DNA of 64,000 bases. It comes from Hetaerina americana (Eukaryota > Arthropoda > Insecta > Odonata > Calopterygidae). The position numbers were made by a program, and so were the translations under genes. The notes under the pieces were generated by a model. That model was not told the DNA's origin. It was given only the letters and a program-made list of their open reading frames with translations, and did no database searches. The stretch spans positions 1-64,000 of the forward strand of contig JAKTNV010000655.1 of the NCBI GenBank assembly GCA_022747635.1, in the 5' to 3' direction. This document shows, piece by piece, positions 27,299 through 35,112 of the stretch (its first letter is position 1; each line of letters starts with the position of its first letter).

Positions 27299-30200
27299 AC
27301 ATTCACTCTAAAACAGAAGATTGTTGTTTTTCGCAATATTTTTAGAAATTTGGGCTCTTTTAGTAACATTAACACTTGCGCTGAAGCATCATTTATGCTA
27401 ATTTCTTGTCTTTCAAGATTAATTCTGGGTTTTATTTTGTTTATTTGATGAAAATGAACAACAATACACACCATGGAAACATTTTTGTTTGATTTGTGTC
27501 GAGTGAGATTTTCACCTAGAACCCAAAGGGGGGGTATTGGCACTTTTCATGGAAAAATGTGAAAAATTAAATTTTCTAAAAATGAAATAAATGCCTTCTA
27601 AATACCTCAAACATTCACTCTAAAACAGAAGATTGTTGTTTTTCGCAATATTTTTAGAAATTTGGGCTCTTTTAGTAACATTAACACTTGCGCTGAAGGA
27701 ACTTTTATGCTCATTTCTTGTCTTTCAAGATTAAATCTGGGTTTTATTTTGTTTATTTGATGAAAATGAACAACAATACTCACCATGGAAACATTTTTGT
27801 TTGATTTGTGTCGATTGAGATTTTCACCTAGAACCCAAAGGGGGGTATTAACATTTTTAATGGAAAAATGTAAAAAATTAAATTTTCTAAAAATGAAATA
27901 AATGCCTTCTAAACACCTCAAACATTCACTCTAAAACAGAAGATTGTTGTTTTTCGCAATATTTTTAGAAATTTGGGCTCTTTTAGTAACATTAACACTT
28001 GCGCTGAAGCAACTTTTATGCTAATTTCTTGTCTTTCAAGATTAATTCTGGGTTTTATTTTGTTTATTTGATGAAAATGAACAAAAATACACACCATGGA
28101 AACATTTTTGTTTGATTTGTGTCGAGTGAGATTTTCACCTAGAACCAAAAGGGGGGGTATTGGCACTTTTCATGGAAAAATGTGAAAATTTAAATTTTCT
28201 AAAAATGAAATAAATGCCTTCTAAACACCTCAAACATTCACTCTCAAAACAGAAGATTGTTGTTTTTCGCAATATTTTTAGAAATTTGGGCTCTTTTAGT
28301 AACATTAACACTTGCGCTGAAGGAACTTTTATGCTCATTTCTTGTCTTTCAAGATTAATTCTGGGTTTTATTTTGTTTATTTGATGAAAATGAACAACAA
28401 TACTCACCATGGAAACATTTTTGTTTGATTTGTGTCGATTGAGATTTTCACCTAGAACCCAAAGGGGGGTATTAACACTTTTAATGGAAAAATGTAAAAA
28501 ATTAAATTTTCTAAAAATGAAATAAATGCCTTCTAAACACCTCAAACATTCACTCTAAAACAGAAGATTGTTGTTTTTCGCAATATTTTTAGAAATTTGG
28601 GCTCTTTTAGTAACATTAACACTTGCGCTGAAGCAACTTTTATGCTCATTTCTTGCCTTTCAAGATTAATTCTAGGTTTTATTTTGTTTATTTGATGAAA
28701 ATGAACAACAATACACACCATGGAACCATTTTTTTTTGATTTGTGTCGAGTGAGATTTTCACCTAGAACCCAAAGGGGGGTATTAACATTTTTCATGGAA
28801 AAATGTAAAAAATTAAATTTTCTAAAAATGAAATAAATACCTTCTAAACACCTCAAACATTCACTCTAAAACAGAAGATTGTTGTTTTACGCAATATTTT
28901 TAGAAATTTGGGCTCTTTTAGTAACATTAACACTTTCGCTGAAGCAACTTTTATGCTCATTTCTTGTCTTTCAAGATTGATTCTGGGTTTTATTTTGTTT
29001 ATTTGATGAAAATGAACAACAATACACACCATGGCAACATTTTTGTTTGATTTGTGTCGAGTGAGATTTTCACCTAGAACCCAAAGGGGGGGGTATTGGC
29101 ACTTTCCATGGAAAAATGTAAAAAATTAAATTTTCTAAAAATGAAATAAATGCCTTCTAAACACCTCAAACATTCACTCTAAAACAGAAGATTGTTGTTT
29201 TTCGCAATATTTTTAGAAATTTGGGCTCTTTTAGTAACATTAACACTTGCGCTGAAGCATCATTTATGCTAATTTCTCGTCTTTCAGGATTAGTTCTGGG
29301 TTTTATTTTGTTTTTTTGATGAAAATAAACAACAATACACACCATGGAAACATTTTTGTTTGATTTCTGTCGAGTGAGATTTTCACCTAGAACCCAAAGG
29401 GGGGTATTAACACTTTTCATGGAAAAATGTAAAAAATTAAATTTTCTAAAAATGAAATAAATGCCTTCTAAACACCTCAAACATTCACTCTAAAACAGAA
29501 GATTGTTGTTTTTCGCAATATTTTTAGAAATTTTGGCTCTTTTATTAAAATTAACACCTGGGCTGAAGCATCTTTTATGATCATTTATTGTCTTTCAGGA
29601 TACATTCTGGGTTTTATTTTGTTTATTTGATGAAAATGAACAACAATACACTCCTTGGATACATTTTTGTTTGATTTGTGTCGAGTGAGATTTTCACCTA
29701 GAACCCAAAGGGGGGGTATTGGCACTTTTCATGGAAAAATGTGAAAAATTAAATTTTCTAAAAATGAAATAAATGACTTCTAAACACCACAAACATTCAC
29801 TCTAAAACAGAAGATTGTACTTGCGCTGAAGCATCTTTTATGCTCATTTCTGGTCTTTCAGGATTAATTCTCGGTTTTAATTTGTTTATTTGATGAAAAT
29901 GAACAACAATACACACCATGGAAACATTTTTGCTTGATTTGTGTCTAGTGAGATTTTCACCTAGAACCCAAAGGGGGGTATTAACACTTTTCATGGAAAA
30001 ATGTAAAAAATGAAATTTTCTAAAAATGAAATAAATGCCTTCTAAACACCTCAAACATTCACTCTAAAACAGAAGATTGTTGTTTTTCGCAATATTTTTA
30101 GAAATTTGGGCTCTTTTAGTAACATTAACACTTGCGCTGAAGGAACTTTTATGCTCATTTCTTGTCTTTCAAGATTAATTCTGGGTTTTATTTTGTTTAT

Positions 30201-33200
30201 TTGATGAAAATGAACAACAATACACACCATGGAAACATTTTTGTTTGATTTGTGTCGAGTGAGATTTTCACCTAGAACCCAAAGGGGGGTATTAACACTT
30301 TTCATGAAAAAATATAAAAAATTAAATTTTCTTAAAATGAAATAAATGCCTTCTAAACGCCTCAAACATTCACTCTAAAACAGAAGATTGTTGTTTTTCG
30401 CAATATTTTTAGAAATTTGGGCTCTTTTAGTAACATTAACACTTGCGCTGAAGCATCATTTATGCTAATTTCTTGTCTTTCAGGATTAGTTCTGGGTTTT
30501 ATTTTGTTTTTTTGATGAAAATAAACAACAATACACACCATGGAAACATTTTTGTTTGATTTGTGTCGAGTGAGATTTTCACCTAGAACCCAAAGGGGGG
30601 TATTAAACCCTTTTCATGGAAAAATGTAAATAACTAAATTTTCTAAAAATGAAATAAATGCCTTCTAAACACCTCAAACATTCACTCTAAAACAGAAGAT
30701 TGTTGTTTTTCGCAATATTTTTAAAAATTTGGGCTCTTTTAGTAACATTAACACTTGGGCTGAAGCATCTTTTATGATATTTTATTGTCTTTCAGGATTC
30801 ATTCTGGGTTTTATTTTGTTTATTTGATGAAAATGAACAACAATACACACCTTGGATACATTTTTGTTTGATTTGTGTCGAGTGAGATTTTCACCTAGAA
30901 CCCAAAGGGGTATTGGCACTTTTCATGGAAAAATGTGAAAAATTAAATTTTCTAAAAATGAAATAAATGCCTTCTAAACACCTCAAACATTCACTCTTAA
31001 ACAGAAGATTGTTGTTTTTCGCAATATTTTTAGAAATTTGGGCTCTTTTAGTAACATTAACACTTTCTCTGAAGCTACTTTTATGCTCATTTATTGTCCT
31101 TCAAGATTAATTCTGGGTTTTATTTTGTTTATTTGATGAAAATGAACAACAATACACACCATGGAAACATTTTTGTTTGATTTGTGTCGAGTGAGATTTT
31201 CACCTAGAACCTAGGGTATTGGGACTTTTCATGGAAAAATGTGAAAAATTAAATTTTCTAAAAATGAAATAAATGCCTTCTAAACACCTCAAACATTCAC
31301 TCTAAAACAGAAGATTGTTGTTTTTCGCAATATTTTTAGAAATTTGGGCTCTTTTAGTAACATTAACACTTGCGCTGAAGCAACTTTTATGCTCATTTCT
31401 TGTCTTTCAAGATTAATTCTGGGTTTTATTTTGTTTATTTGATGAAAATGAACAACAATACACACCATGGAAACATTTTTGTTTGATTTGTGTCGAGTGA
31501 GATTTTCACCTAGAACCCAAAGGGGGGTATTAACATTTTTCATGGAAAAATGTAAAAAATTAAATTTTCTAAAAATGAAATAAATGCCTTCTAAACACCT
31601 CAAACATTCACTCTAAAACAGAAGATTGTTGTTTTTCGCAATATTTTTAGAAATTTGGGCTCTTTTAGTAACATTAACACTTGCGCTGAAGCATCATTTA
31701 TGCTAATTTCTTGTCTTTCAGGATTAGTTCTGGGTTTTATTTTGTTTTTTTGATGAAAATAAACAACAATACACACCATGGAAACATTTTTGCTTGATTT
31801 GTGTCGAGTGAGATTTTCACCTAGAACCCAAAGGGGGGTATTAACACTTTTCATGGAAAAATGTAAAAAATTAAATTTTCTAAAAATGAAATAAATGCCT
31901 TCTAAACACCTCAAACATTCACTCTAAAACAGAAGATTGTTGTTTTTCGCAATATTTTTAGAAATTTGGGCTCTTTTAGTAACATTAACACCTGGGCTGA
32001 AGCATCTTTTATGATCATTTATTGTCTTTCAGGATACATTCTGGGTTTTATTTTGTTTATTTGATGAAAATGAACAACAATACACTCCTTGGATACATTT
32101 TTGTTTGATTTGTGTCGAGTGAGATTTTCATCTAGAACCCAAAGGGGGGGTATTGGCACTTTTCATGGAAAAATGTGAAAAATTAAATTTTCTAAAAATG
32201 AAATAAATGACTTCTAAACACCACAAACATTCACTCTAAAACAGAAGATTGTACTTGCGCTGAAGCATCTTTTATGCTAATTTCTGGTCTTTCAGGATTA
32301 ATTCTCGGTTTTAATTTGTTTATTTGATGAAAATGAACAACAATACACACCTTGAATACATTTTTGTTTGATTTGTGTCGAGTGAGATTTTCACCTAGAA
32401 CCCAAAGGGGGGGTATTGGCACTTTTCATGGAAAAATGTGAAAAATTAAATTTTCTAAAAATAAAATAAATGCCTTCTAAACACCTTAAACATTCACTCT
32501 AAAACAGAAGATTGTTGTTTTTCGCAATATTTTTAGAAATTTGGGCTCTTTTAGTAACATTAATACCTGGGCTGAAGCATCTTTTATGATCTTTTATTGT
32601 CTTCCAGGATTCATTCTCGGTTTTATTTTGTTTATTTGATGAAAATGAACAACAATATACACCTTGGATACGTTTTTGTTTGATTTGGAACGAGTGAGAT
32701 TTTCACCTAGAACCCAAAGGGGGGGTATTGACACTTTTCATGGAAAAATGTGAAAAATTAAATTTTCTAAAAATGAAATAAATGCCTTCTAAACACCTCA
32801 AACATTCACTCTAAAACAGAAGATTGTTGTTTTTCGCAATATTTTTAGAAATTTGGGCTATTTTGGTAACATTAACACTTAGGCTGAAGCATCTTTTATG
32901 ACCTTTTATTGTCTTTCAGGATTCATTCTGGGTTTTATTTTGTTTATTTGATGAAAATGAACAACAATACACACCTTGGATACATTTTTGTTTGATTAGT
33001 GTCGAGTGAGATTTTCACCAAGAACCCAAAGGGGGGGGTTTTGGCACTTTTCATGGAAAAATGTGAAAAATTAAATTTTCTAAAAATAAAATAAATGCCT
33101 TCTAAACACCTTAAACATTCACTCTAAAACAGAAGATTGTTGTTTTTCGCAATATTTTTAGAAATTTGGGCTCTTTTAATAACATTAACACCTGGGCTGA

Positions 33201-33423
33201 AGCATCTTTTATGATCTTTTATTGTCTTCCAGGATTCATTCTGGGTTTTATTTTGTTTATTTGATGAAAATGAACAACAATATACACCTTGGATACGTTT
33301 TTGTTTGATTTGGAACGAGTGAGATTTTCACCTAGATCCCAAAGGGGGGGGTATTGACACTTTTCATGGAAAAATGTGAAAAATTAAATTTTCTAAAAAT
33401 GAAATAAATGCCTTCTAAACACC

Positions 33424-33735
33424 TCAAACATTCACTCTAAAACAGAAGATTGTTGTTTTTCGCAATATTTTTAGAAATTTGGGCTCTTTTAGTAACATTA
33501 ACACCTGGGCTGAAGCATCTTTTATGATCATTTATTGTCTTTCAGGATACATTCTGGGTTTTATTTTGTTTATTTGATGAAAATGAACAACAATACACAC
33601 CATGGAAACATTTTTGTTTGATTTATGTCGAGTGAGATTTTCACCTAGAACCCAAAGGGGGGGTATTGGCACTTTTCATGGAAAAATGTGAAAAATTAAA
33701 TTTTCTAAAAATGAAATAAATGCCTTCTAAACACC
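33424..33735 (+). repeat. Representative full-length satellite monomer (312 bp)
   Basis: This copy is close to the array consensus and serves as reference. In plus-strand order it holds the block tcaaacattcactctaaaac, a T-rich stretch around tttttcgcaatattttta, gggctcttttagtaac, a cctgggctgaag block, ctttcaggat, gggttttattttgtttattt, gatgaaaatgaacaacaata, an accatgg or ccttgg variant site, gtcgagtgagattttcacc, tagaaccc, a 7-G run, tattggcacttttcatgg, and an A/T-rich tail ending in aaataaatgccttctaaac. A near-consensus monomer has about 98 G/C in 312 bases by hand count. A TTTTC-ATG-GAAAA mini-dyad follows the G-run. Length differences between full-length copies come mainly from the G-run. No function is assigned; it is tandem satellite DNA. 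Confidence 0.95.
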
Positions 33736-34213
33736 TCAAACATTCGCTCTAAAACAGAAGATTGTTGTTTTTCGCAATATTTTTAGAAATTTAGGCTCTT
33801 TTAGTAACATTAACACCTGGGCTGAAGCATCTTTTATGATCATTTATTGTCTTTCAGGATACATTCTGGGTTTTATTTTGTTTATTTGATGAAAATGAAC
33901 AACAATACACACCATGGAAACATTTTTGTTTGATTTGTGTCGAGTGAGATTTTCACCTAGAACCCAAAGGGGGGGTATTGGCACTTTTCATGGAAAAATG
34001 TGAAAAATTAAATTTTCTAAAAATGAAATAAATGCCTTCTAAACACCTCAAACATTCACTCTAAAACAGAAGATTGTTGTTTTTCGCAATATTTTTAGAA
34101 ATTTGGGCTCTTTTAGTAAAATTAACACTTTCGCTGAAGCATCTTTAATGATCATTTATTGTCTTTCAGGATAAATTCTGGGTTTTATTTTGTTTATTTG
34201 ATGAAAATGAACA

Positions 34214-34225
34214 ACAATACACTCC
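34214..34225 (+). repeat. Left target-site duplication of the 875-bp insertion
   Basis: The satellite sequence acaatacactcc ends here and is repeated exactly at 35101-35112, after the insertion. The preceding base is also a on both sides, so the duplication is 12 bp, or 13 bp if that a is counted. The right copy continues with ttggatac, as in uninterrupted monomers of the cactcc type. The monomer is thus split and resumed with a short duplication, as after a staggered-cut insertion. Confidence 0.85.
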
Positions 34226-34310
34226 AAAGAAACTGCGGGAGATGCCGCAACAGTAACTTTTAACGGAGTCATCCGCTAATGTGCATTTTAATGCAACAAT
34301 TTCAGAGCGT

Positions 34311-34315
34311 AAAAA
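34311..34315 (-). terminator. Pol III T5 terminator, copy 1
   Basis: Five T on the minus strand begin six bases after the tRNA-like 3' end. Four or more T is the usual RNA polymerase III stop. Confidence 0.7.
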
Positions 34316-34320
34316 TCATT

Positions 34321-34393
34321 CGCCTTGACTGGGACTCGAACCCAGATCCCTCAATATCCGGTCGAGTGCTTTAGCCACTTAAGCTACCGAGGC
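34321..34393 (-). tRNA. tRNA-like sequence 1 (apparent anticodon GGA), probable SINE head or pseudogene
   Basis: The minus strand folds as a 73-nt class I cloverleaf. The acceptor is GCCTCGG against TCAAGGC (six pairs counting one G-U, plus a C-A mismatch at pair 5-68). The D stem is GCTT/AAGC, the anticodon stem CTCGA/TTGAG, the variable loop four bases (GGAT), and the T stem CTGGG/CCCAG with loop TTCGAGT. The discriminator is G. The anticodon loop reads CCGGATA, giving GGA by position. GGA would decode serine, but eukaryotic tRNA-Ser has a long variable arm, which is absent, and the nearly universal U33 is C. A functional tRNA-Ser is therefore unlikely; a tRNA-derived Pol III element is the better reading. 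Confidence 0.6.
34332..34386 (-). promoter_or_regulatory. Internal Pol III promoter (A and B boxes), copy 1
   Basis: On the minus strand the A box TAGCTTAAGTGG is at 34375-34386 and the B box GGTTCGAGTCC at 34332-34342. Both fit the known tRNA-type 2 promoter consensus (TRGCNNARNNGG and GGTTCGANTCC), and the spacing is normal for an intronless tRNA. Confidence 0.8.
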
Positions 34394-34645
34394 GTCCTCT
34401 TAAACTCTGAAATTTTGGGGCTTTTAAAGGAACTAGATGTTATGACGAAATACCGTACATACAATGTCACATGCATTCGTAGTCGTGCGCGAGGCGCCAC
34501 TGTCCACGAGGTTAAAAGCCAACTTTAAACACGTATGGTGTTTTCCCTTTGACAAATTCCAAAGAAACTGCGGGAGATGCCGCAACAGTAACTTTTAACG
34601 GAGTCATCCGCTAATGTGCATTTTAATGCAACAATTTCAGAGCGT

Positions 34646-34650
34646 AAAAA
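34646..34650 (-). terminator. Pol III T5 terminator, copy 2
   Basis: The same T5 stretch follows the second minus-strand tRNA-like sequence at the same distance. Confidence 0.7.
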
Positions 34651-34655
34651 TCATT

Positions 34656-34728
34656 CGCCTTGACTGGGACTCGAACCCAGATCCCTCAATATCCGGTCGA
34701 GTGCTTTAGCCACTTAAGCTACCGAGGC
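34656..34728 (-). tRNA. tRNA-like sequence 2 (copy of 1)
   Basis: The 73-nt fold is the same as that of the first copy, 335 bp away, with no visible base change. It retains the C-A mismatch in the acceptor stem, C at position 33 and the short variable loop. Both minus-strand copies keep intact internal promoter boxes and a downstream T5 stretch, so each could be transcribed independently. Confidence 0.6.
34667..34721 (-). promoter_or_regulatory. Internal Pol III promoter (A and B boxes), copy 2
   Basis: The A box is at 34710-34721 and the B box at 34667-34677 on the minus strand, unchanged from copy 1. Confidence 0.8.
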
Positions 34729-34995
34729 GTCCTCTTAAACTCTGAAATTTTGGGGCTTTTAAAGGAACTAGATGTTATGACGAAATACCGTACATACAAT
34801 GTCACATGCATTCGTAGTCGTGCGCGAGGCGCCACTGTCCACGAGGTTAAAAGCCAACTTTAAACACGTATGGTGTTTTCCCTTTGACAAATTCCAAAGA
34901 AACTGCGGGAGATGCCGCAACAGTAACTTTTAACGGAGTCATCCGCTAATGTTAAGTTCCTTTAAAAGCCCCAAAATTTCAGAGTTTAAGAGGAC

Positions 34996-35068
34996 GCCTC
35001 GGTAGCTTAAGTGGCTAAAGCACTCGACCGGATATTGAGGGATCTGGGTTCGAGTCCCAGTCAAGGCG
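34996..35068 (+). tRNA. tRNA-like sequence 3 (inverted copy)
   Basis: The plus strand carries the same cloverleaf, from GCCTCGG at 34996-35002 to TCAAGGC at 35061-35067 with discriminator G at 35068. The anticodon loop is 35028-35034 and the apparent anticodon GGA is 35030-35032. It faces away from the two minus-strand copies. Its 5' flank is shorter than that of the other copies because the inverted segment starts only about 41 bp upstream. Confidence 0.6.
35003..35057 (+). promoter_or_regulatory. Internal Pol III promoter (A and B boxes), copy 3
   Basis: The A box TAGCTTAAGTGG is at 35003-35014 and the B box GGTTCGAGTCC at 35047-35057 on the plus strand. Confidence 0.8.
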
Positions 35069-35073
35069 AATGA

Positions 35074-35078
35074 TTTTT
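35074..35078 (+). terminator. Pol III T5 terminator, copy 3
   Basis: The T5 stretch follows the plus-strand tRNA-like sequence, beginning six bases after the discriminator base. Confidence 0.7.
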
Positions 35079-35100
35079 ACGCTCTGAAATTGTTGCATTA

Positions 35101-35112
35101 ACAATACACTCC
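35101..35112 (+). repeat. Right target-site duplication of the 875-bp insertion
   Basis: acaatacactcc matches 34214-34225 exactly. The satellite monomer resumes here with ttggatacatttttg in the original orientation. Confidence 0.85.

Larger units (their letters stand above)
27299..34225 (+). repeat. Mixed satellite block with 2-monomer duplications, left of the insertion
   Basis: About 22 monomers occur, many with ggggtattaac. Two-monomer duplications are visible. The tactcaccatgg and gtcgattgag pair recurs with a 624-bp spacing near 27,780 and 28,404. The tttggaacgag and ccttaaac pair recurs with about 625 bp spacing near 32,687 and 33,312. One monomer near 31,206 carries gaacctagggtattggga, otherwise seen only as the M type of the second HOR family. 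The first two copies with the 49-bp deletion lie here. The last monomer is interrupted by the 875-bp insertion. No gene is seen. Confidence 0.85.
34298..34414. repeat. 10-bp inverted repeat bracketing the tRNA-like sequence
   Basis: AATTTCAGAG at 34298-34307 and CTCTGAAATT at 34405-34414 are perfect reverse complements placed on either side of the tRNA-like gene. The pair recurs with the second copy (34633-34642 and 34740-34749) and the inverted copy. It could form an outer stem around the cloverleaf or be the relic of an older element boundary. It encloses the T5 stretch, so a transcript stopping there would lack the 3' arm. Confidence 0.7.
34226..34560 (-). repeat. 335-bp tRNA-containing unit 1
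   Basis: In plus orientation the unit begins aaagaaactgcggg and ends tttgacaaattcc. A small dyad, tgcgg-gagatg-ccgca, lies near its start. Read on the minus strand, about 167 bp precede the tRNA-like sequence and about 95 bp follow it. It also contains ggcttttaa and ttaaaagcc as an inverted pair (near 34,420 and 34,511) and a GC-rich gcgcgaggcgcc patch. I do not recognise the flanking sequence. Confidence 0.85.
34561..34895 (-). repeat. 335-bp tRNA-containing unit 2
   Basis: This is a tandem copy of unit 1 at an exact offset of 335 bp. I see no base difference between them, so the duplication is very recent or was assembled from the same reads. Unit 3 starts immediately after it at 34896 with the same aaagaaactgcggg sequence but is cut after 57 bp. 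Confidence 0.87.
34226..35100. mobile_element. Compound tRNA-derived (SINE-like) insertion in the satellite
   Basis: These 875 bp are not satellite and are visibly more GC-rich. They comprise two 335-bp direct units (34226-34560, 34561-34895), a 57-bp start of a third unit (34896-34952), two extra bases, and a 146-bp inverted copy (34955-35100). Each full unit has a tRNA-like gene on the minus strand near its middle; the inverted part carries one on the plus strand. The insertion is bounded by a 12-13 bp duplication of satellite sequence. Internal Pol III boxes and target-site duplication are typical of tRNA-derived SINEs. There is no clear poly(A) or simple-repeat tail and no coding capacity, so the family and mobilisation route are uncertain. 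A captured, locally amplified tRNA pseudogene fragment is the alternative. Confidence 0.75.
34955..35100 (+). repeat. 146-bp inverted copy of the tRNA unit
   Basis: This stretch is the reverse complement of 34289-34434 (and of 34624-34769). It runs from agttcc to gcatta and includes the tRNA-like sequence with its 5' and 3' neighbours. It joins the truncated third direct unit at 34952 with two extra bases (ta). With unit 2 it forms a 146-bp inverted repeat separated by about 185 bp, which could extrude as a hairpin. Its right end abuts the right target-site duplication. Confidence 0.86.

Noticed and set aside
33453..33470. CENP-B box
   Set aside because: The tttcgcaatattttta stretch matches the TTCGnnnnA half of the vertebrate motif but lacks the CGGG half, and no other site in the monomer fits.
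33645..33670. Intramolecular G-quadruplex in each monomer
   Set aside because: There is only one G-tract per roughly 311 bp, so four nearby tracts are not available in one monomer.
34325..34863. Two identical 67-residue plus-strand open frames in the insertion
   Set aside because: They run antisense through the tRNA-like sequence and its flanks, are duplicated only because the 335-bp unit is duplicated, and show no domain or start context.
34321..35068. Ordinary functional tRNA-Ser gene cluster
   Set aside because: The body lacks the long variable arm of tRNA-Ser, has C at position 33 and a mismatch in the acceptor stem, and lies in a composite inserted element.
34226..35100. Cut-and-paste DNA transposon with terminal inverted repeats
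   Set aside because: The two ends of the 875 bp are not inverted copies of each other; the inverted segment matches an internal part of the unit, and there is no transposase.
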